Assembly: GCA_023428905.1 (NCBI GenBank)
Contig: JAEYWP010000014.1
Coordinates: forward strand, 1 to 64,000
From: Verrucomicrobiota bacterium
GTDB lineage: Bacteria > Verrucomicrobiota > Verrucomicrobiia > Opitutales > Opitutaceae
Length of the DNA stretch: 64,000 nucleotides
Direction: 5' to 3'
Positions 24,944 through 34,117 of this stretch are shown here, in pieces. Made by a program: the position numbers and the translations under genes. Position 1 is the stretch's first letter, and each line of letters opens with the position of its first letter. Below the pieces are notes generated by a model that saw nothing but the letters and a program-made list of their open reading frames with translations, made no database searches and was not told where the DNA came from.

Positions 24944-26230
24944 GTGAAACTCGCCGTGAACCCGCTGCCGCTCCTCTCTTCCCTCACCCACCCCTGGCGC
25001 CTGCTGGCGGCGGCTATGCTCCTCGTCGGCACGCCGCTGGCCCATGCGACCACACCCTCGGGCAGCGGCTCTGATCTGGTGGAGGTGGTGCTGCAGGCTC
25101 CGGCATTGCGTGCGGCCGCGGCGCGGGTGGAGGCGGCCTCGGCCCGGCTGGGGTCCGCGGGTCGGCTGCCGGATCCGCAGATCGAAGGCATGGCCTCGCA
25201 GATGGACGGCCCAATGGGCGAAGAGAGCGATATGTGGGAGCTGACGCTCCGCCAGCCACTCCCCAAACGCGGCGAGAGGGCGGCGGACCGTGCACGCGCG
25301 CAGGCTGTGGCGGACATGGCGCGCGCGGAGCTTGCAGCGATGGCGGGGGAAATGGCTGCCGAGACTGCCATGGCGCTCGCTGAGGCGGAAGGGGCGGAGC
25401 GGCGCCTGAAGCTGCTGCGCACCCAGGTGGAGCGCCTCGACGCCGTGCTGACCTCTCTCAACGTCCGACTTTCGACGGGCGGTACCGGCCGCCTCGCGGA
25501 CCGCCTCACCGTGCAGACGCGCATCGCCGCCATGGAATTGATGCTCCAGGAGGAGATGCAGATGGCGGAAGACGCACGGGCCGGTGCCCGGGGCCGGCTT
25601 GGACTCGGCCCGGACGCCTCGCTGCCCGCCTATGTCGCCCCTGCTCCGGAGGTGATCCGGGATGGAGTCGCACCCGCGACTCTGGTCGCCCAGGCCCGGG
25701 CGCGCGAGGCGGCCGCGATGGTGGGCATGGCCCGCGCGTCCGCCCGTCCGATGACTGCGCTTGGCCTCAGGCTCGAGCGGGAACGCACCCGTATGGGAAA
25801 TGAGGATATCGTGGGCCTCGCTTTCATGTCCGAGATTCCCTGGCGCAGCCGGGGTTATGCCCGTGCAGAGGCGCGCGCCGCGGAAGCGGAGCGCGACGCG
25901 GCGCAAAGTGATGCCGCCGCGGTTGGTCACCGGGTGTCGGCCTTACTCAGCCGCGTTGCCCGCGCTCAGCGCCTGGCCGAAACGGCCCGCCGGCTCAGCA
26001 CCGAAACCCTCTCCCGCCTGCGTGCAGAGTATGACGCCATGATCGGCACGGCCGGCGTGGCGGCGATGGGGCAGTCGACCATCTTCGAAGTGGTCGAGCT
26101 TCTCGAAAAGGAAACGGACGCCGAGACCCAGGTGATCGCGGCGGAGACGGCGTTCCGCGTGGCCTCGGCCGAACTCTGGCGCTTTGCCCCCGCCGACCTC
26201 TTTCAACTCCCAACCAAGGATACACCATGA
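24944..26230 (+). CDS. TolC-like outer-membrane efflux factor (CusC/CnrC type)
   Basis: A 428-residue protein with a signal peptide (LLAAAMLLVGTPLAHA) and the long helical repeats of outer-membrane efflux proteins (RAAAARVEAASARLGSAG, MWELTLRQPLPKRGERAAD). It forms the exit duct of the tripartite pump. A GTG at 24944 preceded by GCAGG is preferred; a TTG at 24920 would add 8 residues and overlap the inverted repeat. Its stop overlaps the next start (ATGA). It is the first gene of the efflux operon. Confidence 0.85.
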   Translation: MKLAVNPLPLLSSLTHPWRLLAAAMLLVGTPLAHATTPSGSGSDLVEVVLQAPALRAAAARVEAASARLGSAGRLPDPQIEGMASQMDGPMGEESDMWELTLRQPLPKRGERAADRARAQAVADMARAELAAMAGEMAAETAMALAEAEGAERRLKLLRTQVERLDAVLTSLNVRLSTGGTGRLADRLTVQTRIAAMELMLQEEMQMAEDARAGARGRLGLGPDASLPAYVAPAPEVIRDGVAPATLVAQARAREAAAMVGMARASARPMTALGLRLERERTRMGNEDIVGLAFMSEIPWRSRGYARAEARAAEAERDAAQSDAAAVGHRVSALLSRVARAQRLAETARRLSTETLSRLRAEYDAMIGTAGVAAMGQSTIFEVVELLEKETDAETQVIAAETAFRVASAELWRFAPADLFQLPTKDTP

Positions 26231-26673
26231 CACGCAATGCCCTCCTGTTCCTGAGCACATTTGTGCTCGGCGCCCTCCTCACGCTCGGCCTCCGCGCCGC
26301 GATGTTTGACCCCCATGCCGAACAGCCCGCCGCCGTGGCTGCCGACGCCGAACGCGCTTCGATGGTGCACAACCACACCCCGGCCTCCGCCGACACACCG
26401 CGCGCGGCGCAGGCCCCTGCGACCAAACCCGACGCCCATGCCCACCACGGCGAGGCCGCGGAAAAACCCGCCGCGCAGCCAGCCAAGGCCGATGGCAAGC
26501 CCGTGAACACGGTCTGCGCGATCTGCGGCATGGACGTCGATCCGAAGCTTCCGACTGCCGAATACCAGGGTAAGACAATTGGTTTCGGCTGCCGCATGTG
26601 CCCGCCGAAGTTCAAGGCCGATCCCGACCGGTACGGCCCGTATTATCTGAAGAACCAGACGATCGACAACTGA
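26227..26673 (+). CDS. Membrane-anchored YHS-like metal-binding protein
   Basis: A 148-residue protein with an N-terminal TM helix (5-24), a His/Ala/Pro-rich linker (HNH, DAHAHHGE) and a C-terminal YHS-like domain. The domain has CAICGMDV (97-104) and GFGCRMCPPKF (119-129). Two CxxC pairs plus the His-rich linker predict periplasmic binding of Cu or Ag and delivery to the efflux adaptor, a CusF-like role. It sits between the outer-membrane factor (4-bp overlap) and the adaptor (9-bp gap). Confidence 0.78.
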   Translation: MTRNALLFLSTFVLGALLTLGLRAAMFDPHAEQPAAVAADAERASMVHNHTPASADTPRAAQAPATKPDAHAHHGEAAEKPAAQPAKADGKPVNTVCAICGMDVDPKLPTAEYQGKTIGFGCRMCPPKFKADPDRYGPYYLKNQTIDN

Positions 26674-26682
26674 CGCTCCTCC

Positions 26683-28005
26683 ATGCGCTGGACCCCCCTG
26701 CTTTTCGCTCTGGCGGGCTTCGCGGCCGGTGCCGCCACCCTCGCGCTCCTGCCGCGCGACGTGCTGTTTTCCGCACGCCACGAGCCCGCGGCCGAAACCG
26801 CGGCCACGGGCGAGCGCTGGGCCTGCCCGATGATGGATTTTATCGGCACCCGTCCGGGGACCTGCCCGGTCTGCGGAATGGAGCTTGCGCGGGTCACCGC
26901 GGGTGAACTCACGCGCGAGCAGCAGCGCCGGATGGGGGTGGAGCTTTCCCCGGTGGTCGAGGGCCCGGCCCTCGGGACCGTTCGCGCGTATGGGGTGGTC
27001 AACTACGACGAACGCACCGCCCAGGTCGTGATTCCCCGCGTGGCGGGCCGGGTGGTGAAACGCCACCCGGCCGCCCTGCACGCAGGGGCGGTGGTCGCAG
27101 CCGGGGACCCAGTGGTCGACCTCTACAGCCCCGAGGCCTTTTCCGCGCAAGGTGAGCTGGCGGCCGCGGTCACGCTCAACGATCAGCCCACCGTCCGGGC
27201 GCTGACCGCTCGTTTCGAGCGTTGGAACCTGGAGCCGGTGGCGCGCGCGATCCTCGCCGGTGGTGCGCCGGTGGATACCATCACCATCCGCTCGCCCTTC
27301 GCCGGCCGGGTTGTCCTTCAGGACGGCGGCGACGGCGGCATGCCGGCGCGCCTGCCGCAGGTCGGCCAGGAGGTGATGGGTGAGACTCCTTTGCTGCGGC
27401 TGGTGGAGGCCGATGTCTACATGCTGGTCATGCAGGTCCCGGAGCCGCGGGTGCACGCCCTGCGTCTCGGACAGCCCGCGGTCCTGCGGTCCGATGACCG
27501 CGGGGACCTGCCGGAGGTGACTGGAGTGGTGTCGTGGATAGCGCCGGAACTGAATGTCGAGCTCCGCACCCGTGAGGTGCACCTGCACCTGAGCGATCCC
27601 CAGGGACGACTCCTCCCCGGGAGTCTGGTGAACGCCCGGTTTGAAACCGCACTCGGACCCGGACTGGAGCCGGCGGACCCGGCGGATCGCTCGACCTGGG
27701 GCACGTTCGCGCTTGTGCCGAAGACTGCGGTGCTCTCGACCGGCGTTCGCACGGTCGCCTGGAAGGTGGCCGAGCGACAGCGCGATGGCCGCCTGCGCTT
27801 CGAACTGGCACCGCTCGCCCTCGGTCCGCGGATCGAAGAGGCCGACGGCAACGATGCTTACGTGGTGCGCGCAGGGCTGAAACCCGGCGATGAGGTGGCG
27901 ACCCAGGGCGTCTTCCTGATCGACAGCCAGGCGCAACTCGCCGGAACCGCCAGCCTCCTCTTCCCAACCGGGGCCACCGCCGCACCCGCGGCGCACCAGC
28001 ACTGA
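26683..28005 (+). CDS. CusB-like periplasmic adaptor of a metal efflux pump
   Basis: A 440-residue membrane-fusion protein. After a TM anchor it carries a heavy-metal-binding domain (WACPMMDFIG then CPVCGMELARV, about 46-70), a feature of CusB-type adaptors. Barrel-sandwich and beta-barrel regions follow (VIPRVAGRVVKRHP, IRSPFAGRVV, LVPKTAVLSTG). It links the inner-membrane RND pump with the outer-membrane factor and hands metal to the pump. The CPMM variant replaces the usual CPMHP, so one histidine ligand is missing and a methionine takes its place. Confidence 0.88.
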   Translation: MRWTPLLFALAGFAAGAATLALLPRDVLFSARHEPAAETAATGERWACPMMDFIGTRPGTCPVCGMELARVTAGELTREQQRRMGVELSPVVEGPALGTVRAYGVVNYDERTAQVVIPRVAGRVVKRHPAALHAGAVVAAGDPVVDLYSPEAFSAQGELAAAVTLNDQPTVRALTARFERWNLEPVARAILAGGAPVDTITIRSPFAGRVVLQDGGDGGMPARLPQVGQEVMGETPLLRLVEADVYMLVMQVPEPRVHALRLGQPAVLRSDDRGDLPEVTGVVSWIAPELNVELRTREVHLHLSDPQGRLLPGSLVNARFETALGPGLEPADPADRSTWGTFALVPKTAVLSTGVRTVAWKVAERQRDGRLRFELAPLALGPRIEEADGNDAYVVRAGLKPGDEVATQGVFLIDSQAQLAGTASLLFPTGATAAPAAHQH

Positions 28006-28068
28006 GGCCGACTCTTTTAGTGTCGCGAGCATCCGGATACACCGGCGGCCGCCTGCCCAACCCAGACC

Positions 28069-31000
28069 ATGCTCTCCTTTGCCATCCGCAACAGTTTTGT
28101 GACGCTCGCCGCGGCGCTCGCCCTCGCGATCGCCGGTCTCTGGGCCTGGCGAAACGTACCGGTGGATGCCATCCCCGACCTCAGCGACAATCAGGTCATC
28201 GTCTGGGCGGAGTGGCCGGGCAAGAGCCCGCAGGACATGGACCAGCAGGTCACCGCCCGCCTTGCGCGTGAGCTCCAGGGCCTTCCCGGTGTGCAAACGG
28301 TGCGAGGGATGTCCCTCTACGGGGCGAGCTACGTGTATGTGATCTTCGCGGAGCGGCTCGACCTTTATGCCTGCCGCACCCGGGTGTTGGAGCGCCTCGC
28401 CCAGATGCAGGGGATCCTGCCCGCCGGGGTGAATGCAAAGCTGGGCCCGGACGCGACCGCGATGGGACAGGTTTATGCGTTTACCCTGCAGGGCCCGCGA
28501 GACATCGAGGCAAAACGCTACCTGCTCGACCAGGTGGTGGCACCGGCGCTTCGGGCGGTGCCGGGGGTGTCGGAGGTTGCACCTGCCGGCGGCGTGGTGA
28601 GGGAGTACCAGATTGACGTCGATCCGCTGCGTTTGAAGGCACAGGGGCTGACGCTCGACCTGGTGATGATGGCGGTGCAGGGAGCAGGCCGCGACGTCGG
28701 TGCGATGAGCGTGGAGCAGTCCGGCGTCGAGACGATGATCCGAGGCATTGGTTTTGTGCGGTCGGTGGAGGAGGTGGAGAACATCATCCTGCGTGGTGAT
28801 GCCATGCTGGGCGCGGGGCTGCGCCTCGGGGACGTGGCGGAGGTGCGGCTCGGCGGGCAGTTTCGCCAGGGCATGCTCGCCGACGGATATCAGGAGCATG
28901 TCGGCGCGATCGTGGGCATGCGCGTGCAGGCCGATCCGAAGACCGTGATCGATGCGGTGAAAAAGCAGCTGGCGGACCTGAGCCCCGCGCTGACGCGGGA
29001 GCAGCTTCAGGTGGTTCCTTTTTATGACCGGTCCCAGCTGATCCATGAGACCACCGAAACCGTCACCTCCACCCTGATCGAGGCGGTCGTGACCACGATC
29101 ATCGTGGTGGCTGCATTTCTCCTCCACGTGCGTGCCAGCCTGGCGGTGGCGATCAGCCTGCCGCTCGGCATGCTCTTCACCTTTCTTGTCATGCATGCCC
29201 TCGGCCTGGGGGCCAACATCATGAGCCTGGCCGGCATCGCGATCGCGATCGGCGTGATGGTGGACTTCGGCATCATCATGACCGAGAACATCACCCAGCA
29301 CCTGGTGGACCTGCAGGAAAAATGCAGGCGCGAAGGGCGGGCGATGCCGGTATCCCCGTTCAGTGAGGAAATTACGGATACGGTGGTGACGGCGGCACGC
29401 GAGGTGGCGAGGCCGCTGCTCACCTCCGCCGCGACCACCGTGATCGGATTCCTCCCGATCTTTGCCCTGACCGACCAGGCGGGGCGGCTGTTCGAGCCCC
29501 TCGCGCTGACCAAATCGCTCGCGATCAGCGGGGCGGTGATCTTTGGCACACTGCTGGTGCCGGTGTTGTGCCGCTTTCTTCTCCCCCCCTGGCATGTACG
29601 CAAGCCAGTGCTGCTGGCGTTGGCTGGCCTGGCGGGTGGGGCCGCCTTCGGCTGGTTCTTCACTCACGGTTGGGCGCTGCCGATGGAGTTCGGGCGTTGG
29701 GCGGTCACCCTTCCTGGCTGGCTGTTTGCCCCGGTAGTGGCGGCACTGGTGGCGAGCGCGGTTTGGCGCATCGGACGTGAGCGCCTGGTCAACTACGAGG
29801 AGAATCCCGCCAGCCATGCGATTCATGTCGCCTACGAGTGGGCGTACGCGCGCATTCTCCGCCACCGGGTGGCCTTCACGGTCGTGATTTGCCTCATGGC
29901 GGGCGGGGGGTACCTGCTGGGCCTGGGCTGGCAAACCATGGGTGCGCCTGTGCGCATGGCGGTCGCTGCGCTCGGGGGCGACTTTTCCCACACGCGCCTC
30001 GATCAGGCTTTGACCCGGTGGTTTCCCGGCGTGGGTTCGAGTTTTCTGCCGCCCCTCGACGAGGGAAGTTTGCTTTTCATGCCGTCATTGCCCGCCTCTG
30101 CCGGCATCGGTGAGACCCAGCGCGTGATGATGATCCAGAATCGCGCAATCGAGAGTGTGCCGGAGGTGGCGGGCGTGATGGGAAAGCTTGGTCGTGCGGA
30201 GACCGCCCTGGACCCGGCCCCTTTGGGAATGATCGAGACGGTGGTGGTGCTGAAGCCGTACGAAGCGTGGCCGGTGCACGAGATTTCCCGCGAAGATGGT
30301 ACGATCGAGCGGCGTCCCCGCACCCTGGCGGAGGTGCGCGCGACGCTGGCCGCCGTGACGGACATCCCCGGTGTGGCGCCGAGTTGGCTGCAGCCGATCG
30401 AGACGCGGGTGGTGATGTTGTCGACCGGCATCCGCAGCCTGATCGCGCTCCAGGTGCTCGGCGATGACAGCGACGCGCTGGAGCGTTTCGCCGAGGCGGC
30501 GGAGAAGGTGATCCAGCCCACGCCTGGCGCGGCGGACGTGCAGATGCAGCGTGAGGGCGGAAAACCGTATGCGGAAATCCGGCTCGATCCGGCGAAGCTG
30601 GCGCGCTTCGGGCTGACCAATGAACAGGTCATGCGCACGGTGGAATCCGCGCTCGGCGGCATGGCGGTGGCCTATTCGGTGGAGGGTGCCCTGCGGTATC
30701 CGATCCGAGTGCGATACCTACGCGAGCTTCGCGACGATCCAGATGAACTGCTCCAGCTCCAGGTGCCGGCGATGGCGGGGTCGGCGAGTGTTCCGTTGGT
30801 CAGCCTGCTCGCCCTGCCCGACGTGCACCGGCTGCGCTTTTCCGAAGCGACAGGGGTCGACCGCCTGCTGGCGGAACTCCCCCTGTCACACCAACGCAAC
30901 TACACTGTGCTCGACGAGACCACGGCGGAATTGACGGTGCCGGCGGGGGAGACCCTTCCGGAGGCGGTGCGTGCCGCCGCCGGGCGCGGCGAACTCACCC

Positions 31001-31779
31001 TCGCAGGGGTTCGACCGAGCGAGGTCGGCCTCACCTACACCATCGGGCCGATGGCGATCCGATCCGAGGGCGGCCGTCGCACCCAATATGTTCTGCTCAA
31101 CGCGCGCGGGCGCGGTGAGGTCGAGGTCGTGCGGGACGCCGACGCCCGGCTGCGGCAGGCACTGGCTGACGGGCGGCTCGAGTTGCCGCCTGGCGCCACC
31201 TATCGCTGGGTGGGCCGTTATGAGCAGAAACTGAAGGCGGACGAAACGCTCCGGTGGATTATCAGCGCCTCGATGGCGGTGATGGTTGTGTTGATCTACG
31301 TCGGGACGCGTTCCTGGCTGATCACCGCCATCATCATCCTCTGCAATGCCCTGGTCACGACGGCGGGCGGTTTCTTTATGGTCTGGCTTTGGGATGTGGA
31401 GATGACGACCGCGGTCGTGGTCGGCTTCCTGGTCCTTCTCGGCGTGATGTTCAATGACGGGATTCTCCTCGGGACCTACATCCAGGAGCAGTTCCGCACC
31501 CATCCCGGGACGGTGGAGGAGGTGCACCGCCGCGTGTTTCTGGCCGGATTGCGGCGTCGGCGTCCCGCGATCATGACCAACGCCACCACGATGTTGTCGC
31601 TGATCCCGGTGCTCTGGTCCACCGGCCGCGGATCCGAGCTGATGGAGCCGATGATCCTTCCGGTGGTGGGTGGCATGGTTTTCGACGTAATCTCGCTTTT
31701 CTCCGTCCCGGTCTTTTTCACCTGGTATTGGGAGTGGAAGCTCGCGCGGGACACCTCACGCCGCACGCAACACGTGTGA
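28069..31779 (+). CDS. CusA/CzcA-family RND heavy-metal efflux pump
   Basis: A 1236-residue inner-membrane pump (usual length about 1050). It has the heavy-metal-efflux pattern at both halves (IPDLSDNQVIVWAEWPG near the start, FLPPLDEGSLLFMP mid-protein). The TM4 motif GIAIAIGVMVDFGIIMTEN (about 388-406) has D and E but lacks the first aspartate of divalent-metal CzcA pumps, so it resembles Cu/Ag CusA. Extra hydrophobic sequence of about 70 residues (29600-29800) and about 40 residues (29925-30030) lies before the LDEG motif. It starts 63 bp after the adaptor gene. Confidence 0.9.
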   Translation: MLSFAIRNSFVTLAAALALAIAGLWAWRNVPVDAIPDLSDNQVIVWAEWPGKSPQDMDQQVTARLARELQGLPGVQTVRGMSLYGASYVYVIFAERLDLYACRTRVLERLAQMQGILPAGVNAKLGPDATAMGQVYAFTLQGPRDIEAKRYLLDQVVAPALRAVPGVSEVAPAGGVVREYQIDVDPLRLKAQGLTLDLVMMAVQGAGRDVGAMSVEQSGVETMIRGIGFVRSVEEVENIILRGDAMLGAGLRLGDVAEVRLGGQFRQGMLADGYQEHVGAIVGMRVQADPKTVIDAVKKQLADLSPALTREQLQVVPFYDRSQLIHETTETVTSTLIEAVVTTIIVVAAFLLHVRASLAVAISLPLGMLFTFLVMHALGLGANIMSLAGIAIAIGVMVDFGIIMTENITQHLVDLQEKCRREGRAMPVSPFSEEITDTVVTAAREVARPLLTSAATTVIGFLPIFALTDQAGRLFEPLALTKSLAISGAVIFGTLLVPVLCRFLLPPWHVRKPVLLALAGLAGGAAFGWFFTHGWALPMEFGRWAVTLPGWLFAPVVAALVASAVWRIGRERLVNYEENPASHAIHVAYEWAYARILRHRVAFTVVICLMAGGGYLLGLGWQTMGAPVRMAVAALGGDFSHTRLDQALTRWFPGVGSSFLPPLDEGSLLFMPSLPASAGIGETQRVMMIQNRAIESVPEVAGVMGKLGRAETALDPAPLGMIETVVVLKPYEAWPVHEISREDGTIERRPRTLAEVRATLAAVTDIPGVAPSWLQPIETRVVMLSTGIRSLIALQVLGDDSDALERFAEAAEKVIQPTPGAADVQMQREGGKPYAEIRLDPAKLARFGLTNEQVMRTVESALGGMAVAYSVEGALRYPIRVRYLRELRDDPDELLQLQVPAMAGSASVPLVSLLALPDVHRLRFSEATGVDRLLAELPLSHQRNYTVLDETTAELTVPAGETLPEAVRAAAGRGELTLAGVRPSEVGLTYTIGPMAIRSEGGRRTQYVLLNARGRGEVEVVRDADARLRQALADGRLELPPGATYRWVGRYEQKLKADETLRWIISASMAVMVVLIYVGTRSWLITAIIILCNALVTTAGGFFMVWLWDVEMTTAVVVGFLVLLGVMFNDGILLGTYIQEQFRTHPGTVEEVHRRVFLAGLRRRRPAIMTNATTMLSLIPVLWSTGRGSELMEPMILPVVGGMVFDVISLFSVPVFFTWYWEWKLARDTSRRTQHV

Positions 31780-31826
31780 CCTGGGTGGGCCCGGTGCTTT
31801 CGCCCGCCCGGGACACTTGGGCGCTG

Positions 31827-31886
31827 CCTTTTTTCGCCTGTCCCCAAGGCCCTGTCTCTCAGGCCCTTTTTTCGCCTGTCCCTAAG
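31827..31886. repeat. Pair of 22-bp direct repeats between convergent genes
   Basis: CCTTTTTTCGCCTGTCCCCAAG at 31827-31848 recurs at 31865-31886 with one change (C to T). The pair lies between the converging RND-pump and histidine-kinase genes, and the second copy covers the kinase stop codon. It may be a dispersed short repeat or part of a terminator region; the T-runs face the pump transcript's end. Confidence 0.7.
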
Positions 31887-33132
31887 TGCGCGCTCGCGGA
31901 AGCTCCACCCAGAAACAGCTGCCCGAACCGAGGGTGGAGGTGACGCCGATCGCACCGCCCATGCGCTCCACCGCCTTGCGCGCGATGGCCAGGCCGATGC
32001 CGGTGCCCTCGTGGCCGGTGGCAAGTTTTTCGAAGAGCCCGAAGATCCGCTCCTGCTGGTCCTCCGGGATGCCGATGCCATTGTCCTGGACCAGGACGCG
32101 GACGCGCTGCTCCCGGATCTCGGACGAGAGGGTGATGGCGGGGCGGCGCTCCGGATGCGCGAACTTGGCGGCGTTGGCCAGGAGGTTGGAAAACACCTGG
32201 ACGAGCAGGCCGTGGTTGGCGGACACCACGCCGAGCGGAGCCCGGAGATCGATGGGGACCCGGCGGTCGCTAAACTGCGGATACGTATCAACGATCTCCT
32301 GGACCAGGGCGTCGAGGTCGACCGGCTCGGCGGTCGCGCTGGTATTGGCCAGCCGGCTGTAGTTCAACAGTTCCTGGGTCAACTGGTCCATCCTGCCGGC
32401 GGCCGAGGCGATGCGCTTGAGGTAAACCTGTGCGTCCGGACGCAATTCCGCACTGTGTTCATCCAGGAGGATGCGAGCGTATCCCTCGAGCGAGCGAAGC
32501 GGCCCCCGCAAGTCGTGCGCGATGCTGTAGGAAAACGTCTCCAGTTCGCCGATGATCTCCTGCAACCGGGCGGTGCGGGCTTGGACCACCTCCTCCAGCA
32601 GGGAAGCCCGGTCGTGAAGCAGTCGGTGAGCTTTCTGGAGTTCCTCCTCCGCGCGTTTGCGCTTCGTGATGTCGACCATGATGCCGATGAGGCGATCCGG
32701 CCTGCCTTCGGTTCCGCGAAGGGTATGGGCCTGCTCCTCCACCCAGACTGTCTCGCCGGTGTCGGGGCGCTGGATACGAAACTGCGTGGTGTGACTTCCC
32801 CGTTCCTGCATCGTGCGGATGAAGATTTCCCGATGGGCCTCCCGGTCGTCGGGGTGCATGAGGGCAAAGCCCGCATCCGTGGAGTCGAGAAGGGTGGCGC
32901 AGGAAATGCCAAACACGTCGGCCGCGTTTTCCATCACCGTGGCCTGACCCGTGGCGGGATTTACTTCCCAAACGACCATGCGCGCCGCCTGCAGCGCGAG
33001 GGAGAGCCTTTGTTTGTTCGCCTCGCATTCGGCCATCAGGCGCTCGCAGTCCGCAGGGTTCGGGGGTCCCGGCGGCGTGCATGGACGGGGCGGGTCATGG
33101 GGCGGCACCTGCCAACACAACACCCAGTGCAT
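31882..33132 (-). CDS. PAS-domain sensor histidine kinase
   Basis: About 416 residues. A PAS/PAC region (ARMVVWEVNPATGQATVM, TTQFRIQRPDTGETVWVEEQ) is followed by a coiled coil, HisKA with the acceptor histidine in SIAHDLRGPLRSLEGYA, and HATPase (DNGIGIPEDQQERIF, GTGIGLAIARKAVERMGG). No TM helix is seen, so it is cytoplasmic. The start is uncertain: ATG at 33132 (MHWVLCW) or ATG at 33036. Longer in-frame extensions would cover the Cys-rich gene on the other strand. No response regulator is adjacent. Confidence 0.85.
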   Translation of the reverse strand: MHWVLCWQVPPHDPPRPCTPPGPPNPADCERLMAECEANKQRLSLALQAARMVVWEVNPATGQATVMENAADVFGISCATLLDSTDAGFALMHPDDREAHREIFIRTMQERGSHTTQFRIQRPDTGETVWVEEQAHTLRGTEGRPDRLIGIMVDITKRKRAEEELQKAHRLLHDRASLLEEVVQARTARLQEIIGELETFSYSIAHDLRGPLRSLEGYARILLDEHSAELRPDAQVYLKRIASAAGRMDQLTQELLNYSRLANTSATAEPVDLDALVQEIVDTYPQFSDRRVPIDLRAPLGVVSANHGLLVQVFSNLLANAAKFAHPERRPAITLSSEIREQRVRVLVQDNGIGIPEDQQERIFGLFEKLATGHEGTGIGLAIARKAVERMGGAIGVTSTLGSGSCFWVELPRART

Positions 33133-33289
33133 GAGGCCTGCAATTCGGTGGTGGGTGGGGAAATTTCCTGCATGCGCCGTCGATGCTTTCCCCTCGACGT
33201 CCCCCGCGTTGGACAGCTGTTCGGGCCGAGCTGCACAGCAGACTGGACCCCTGGCGCGAGAGCGTGCAGAGTGCGGCGTACACCTCCCC

Positions 33290-33478
33290 ATGAAAAAACT
33301 GATCGTTACCCTCGTCACCTGTGTTGTCCTGTCCGGCGCCTCCGCCTTCGCGGGTGAGGGCAAGGACAAATGCTGCTGCGGCAAGGAGAAGGCCGAATGC
33401 GCCGCCTGCTCCGACAAAGACCATCCCTGCGAGAAGTGCGCGAAGATGGACAAGGAGAAGCACGAAAAGAAGTCCTGA
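33290..33478 (+). CDS. Secreted cysteine-rich metal-binding peptide
   Basis: A 62-residue peptide. A clean signal peptide (MKKLIVTLVTCVVLSGASAF) is followed by about 40 Lys/Glu-rich residues containing eight cysteines: KCCCGKEKAECAACSDKDHP then CEKCAKMDKEKHEKK. The spacing (CCC, CxxC, CxxC) resembles a metallothionein-like or thiol metal chelator exported to the periplasm. It lies 1.5 kb from the efflux operon, suggesting a role in Cu/Ag buffering (inference). It is followed at once by a strong terminator. Confidence 0.7.
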   Translation: MKKLIVTLVTCVVLSGASAFAGEGKDKCCCGKEKAECAACSDKDHPCEKCAKMDKEKHEKKS

Positions 33479-33497
33479 GGCACGGGTGATCCCATGC

Positions 33498-33530
33498 GCC
33501 GACCGCCCGCGGGCTGGTCGGCTTTTTTTT
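33498..33530 (+). terminator. Rho-independent terminator after the Cys-rich gene
   Basis: The stem GCCGACC (33498-33504) pairs with GGTCGGC (33516-33522), extended inside by GCCC/GGGC around a 2-nt loop with one bulged T. Eight T residues (33523-33530) follow. It begins 20 bp after the stop of the Cys-rich peptide gene. Confidence 0.85.
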
Positions 33531-33666
33531 GCGTCGTGCCGGGGAGGGAGGTTGGCCGTTTGGCCCACGGCGGTCGGCGAATGGTGGAGGTGAGGGCGCA
33601 GGGATAGCATGGCGGCAGATCGCGCCGGATGACCGGTGCGTTCTTCGAACCCTTCACCTCCTCTCC

Positions 33667-34086
33667 ATGAAACTCGCCCCCCTGATCGAAGCTCCCGCCA
33701 GTGATGCCAACAACCAGTACGAAACGCTCGCCTACGTCGATGCGTACGACGCGGTCCTGAACTGCGACTACGCCTTTGTCGCCTACAAGGAGGTCGACAC
33801 CTGGGGCGCCTGGCGCGTCCGTATCCGTTCCTCACAGACAGCCGGTGCGGTTTTTGAGCCCGCGGCGATGCGGGCCAAGGCCCGCGAGACCGCGGCGCAG
33901 GGCAAGACCTGGTTCCAGTGGGGCTACAGCTTTGATCCCAGCACGGAGGATCCGCGCTCCATCCAGTTCCGCGTGCACGTTGCGAACGGGGCGGCGGCGG
34001 AGATCGAGATTTTTGTCCAGCTTCGCAAATACGACGGCACCCCGGATGCCCCGAAGTCGGTGCGTTTCGCCTGGCCGAACGCCTGA
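33667..34086 (+). CDS. Hypothetical protein, 139 aa
   Basis: Unrecognised soluble protein starting at the ATG at 33667 (MKLAPLIEAPASDANNQY). The middle has YDAVLNCDYAFVAYKEVDTW, and the C-terminal half alternates strands (IQFRVHVANG, IEIFVQLRKYDG), suggesting a small beta-rich fold. There is no signal peptide. It leads a plus-strand run of three unknown genes with gaps of about 30 bp, so they probably form an operon. Confidence 0.65.
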   Translation: MKLAPLIEAPASDANNQYETLAYVDAYDAVLNCDYAFVAYKEVDTWGAWRVRIRSSQTAGAVFEPAAMRAKARETAAQGKTWFQWGYSFDPSTEDPRSIQFRVHVANGAAAEIEIFVQLRKYDGTPDAPKSVRFAWPNA

Positions 34087-34117
34087 GGGTCGCGATCCCG
34101 GCACCACCGTCTCCCCC

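Noticed and set aside
26203..29991. Open frame of 1262 codons antisense to the efflux genes
   Set aside because: It is His/Arg/Gly/Pro-rich with no recognisable fold and lies exactly over well-supported adaptor and RND-pump genes. Such frames arise from strong third-position GC bias on the opposite strand.
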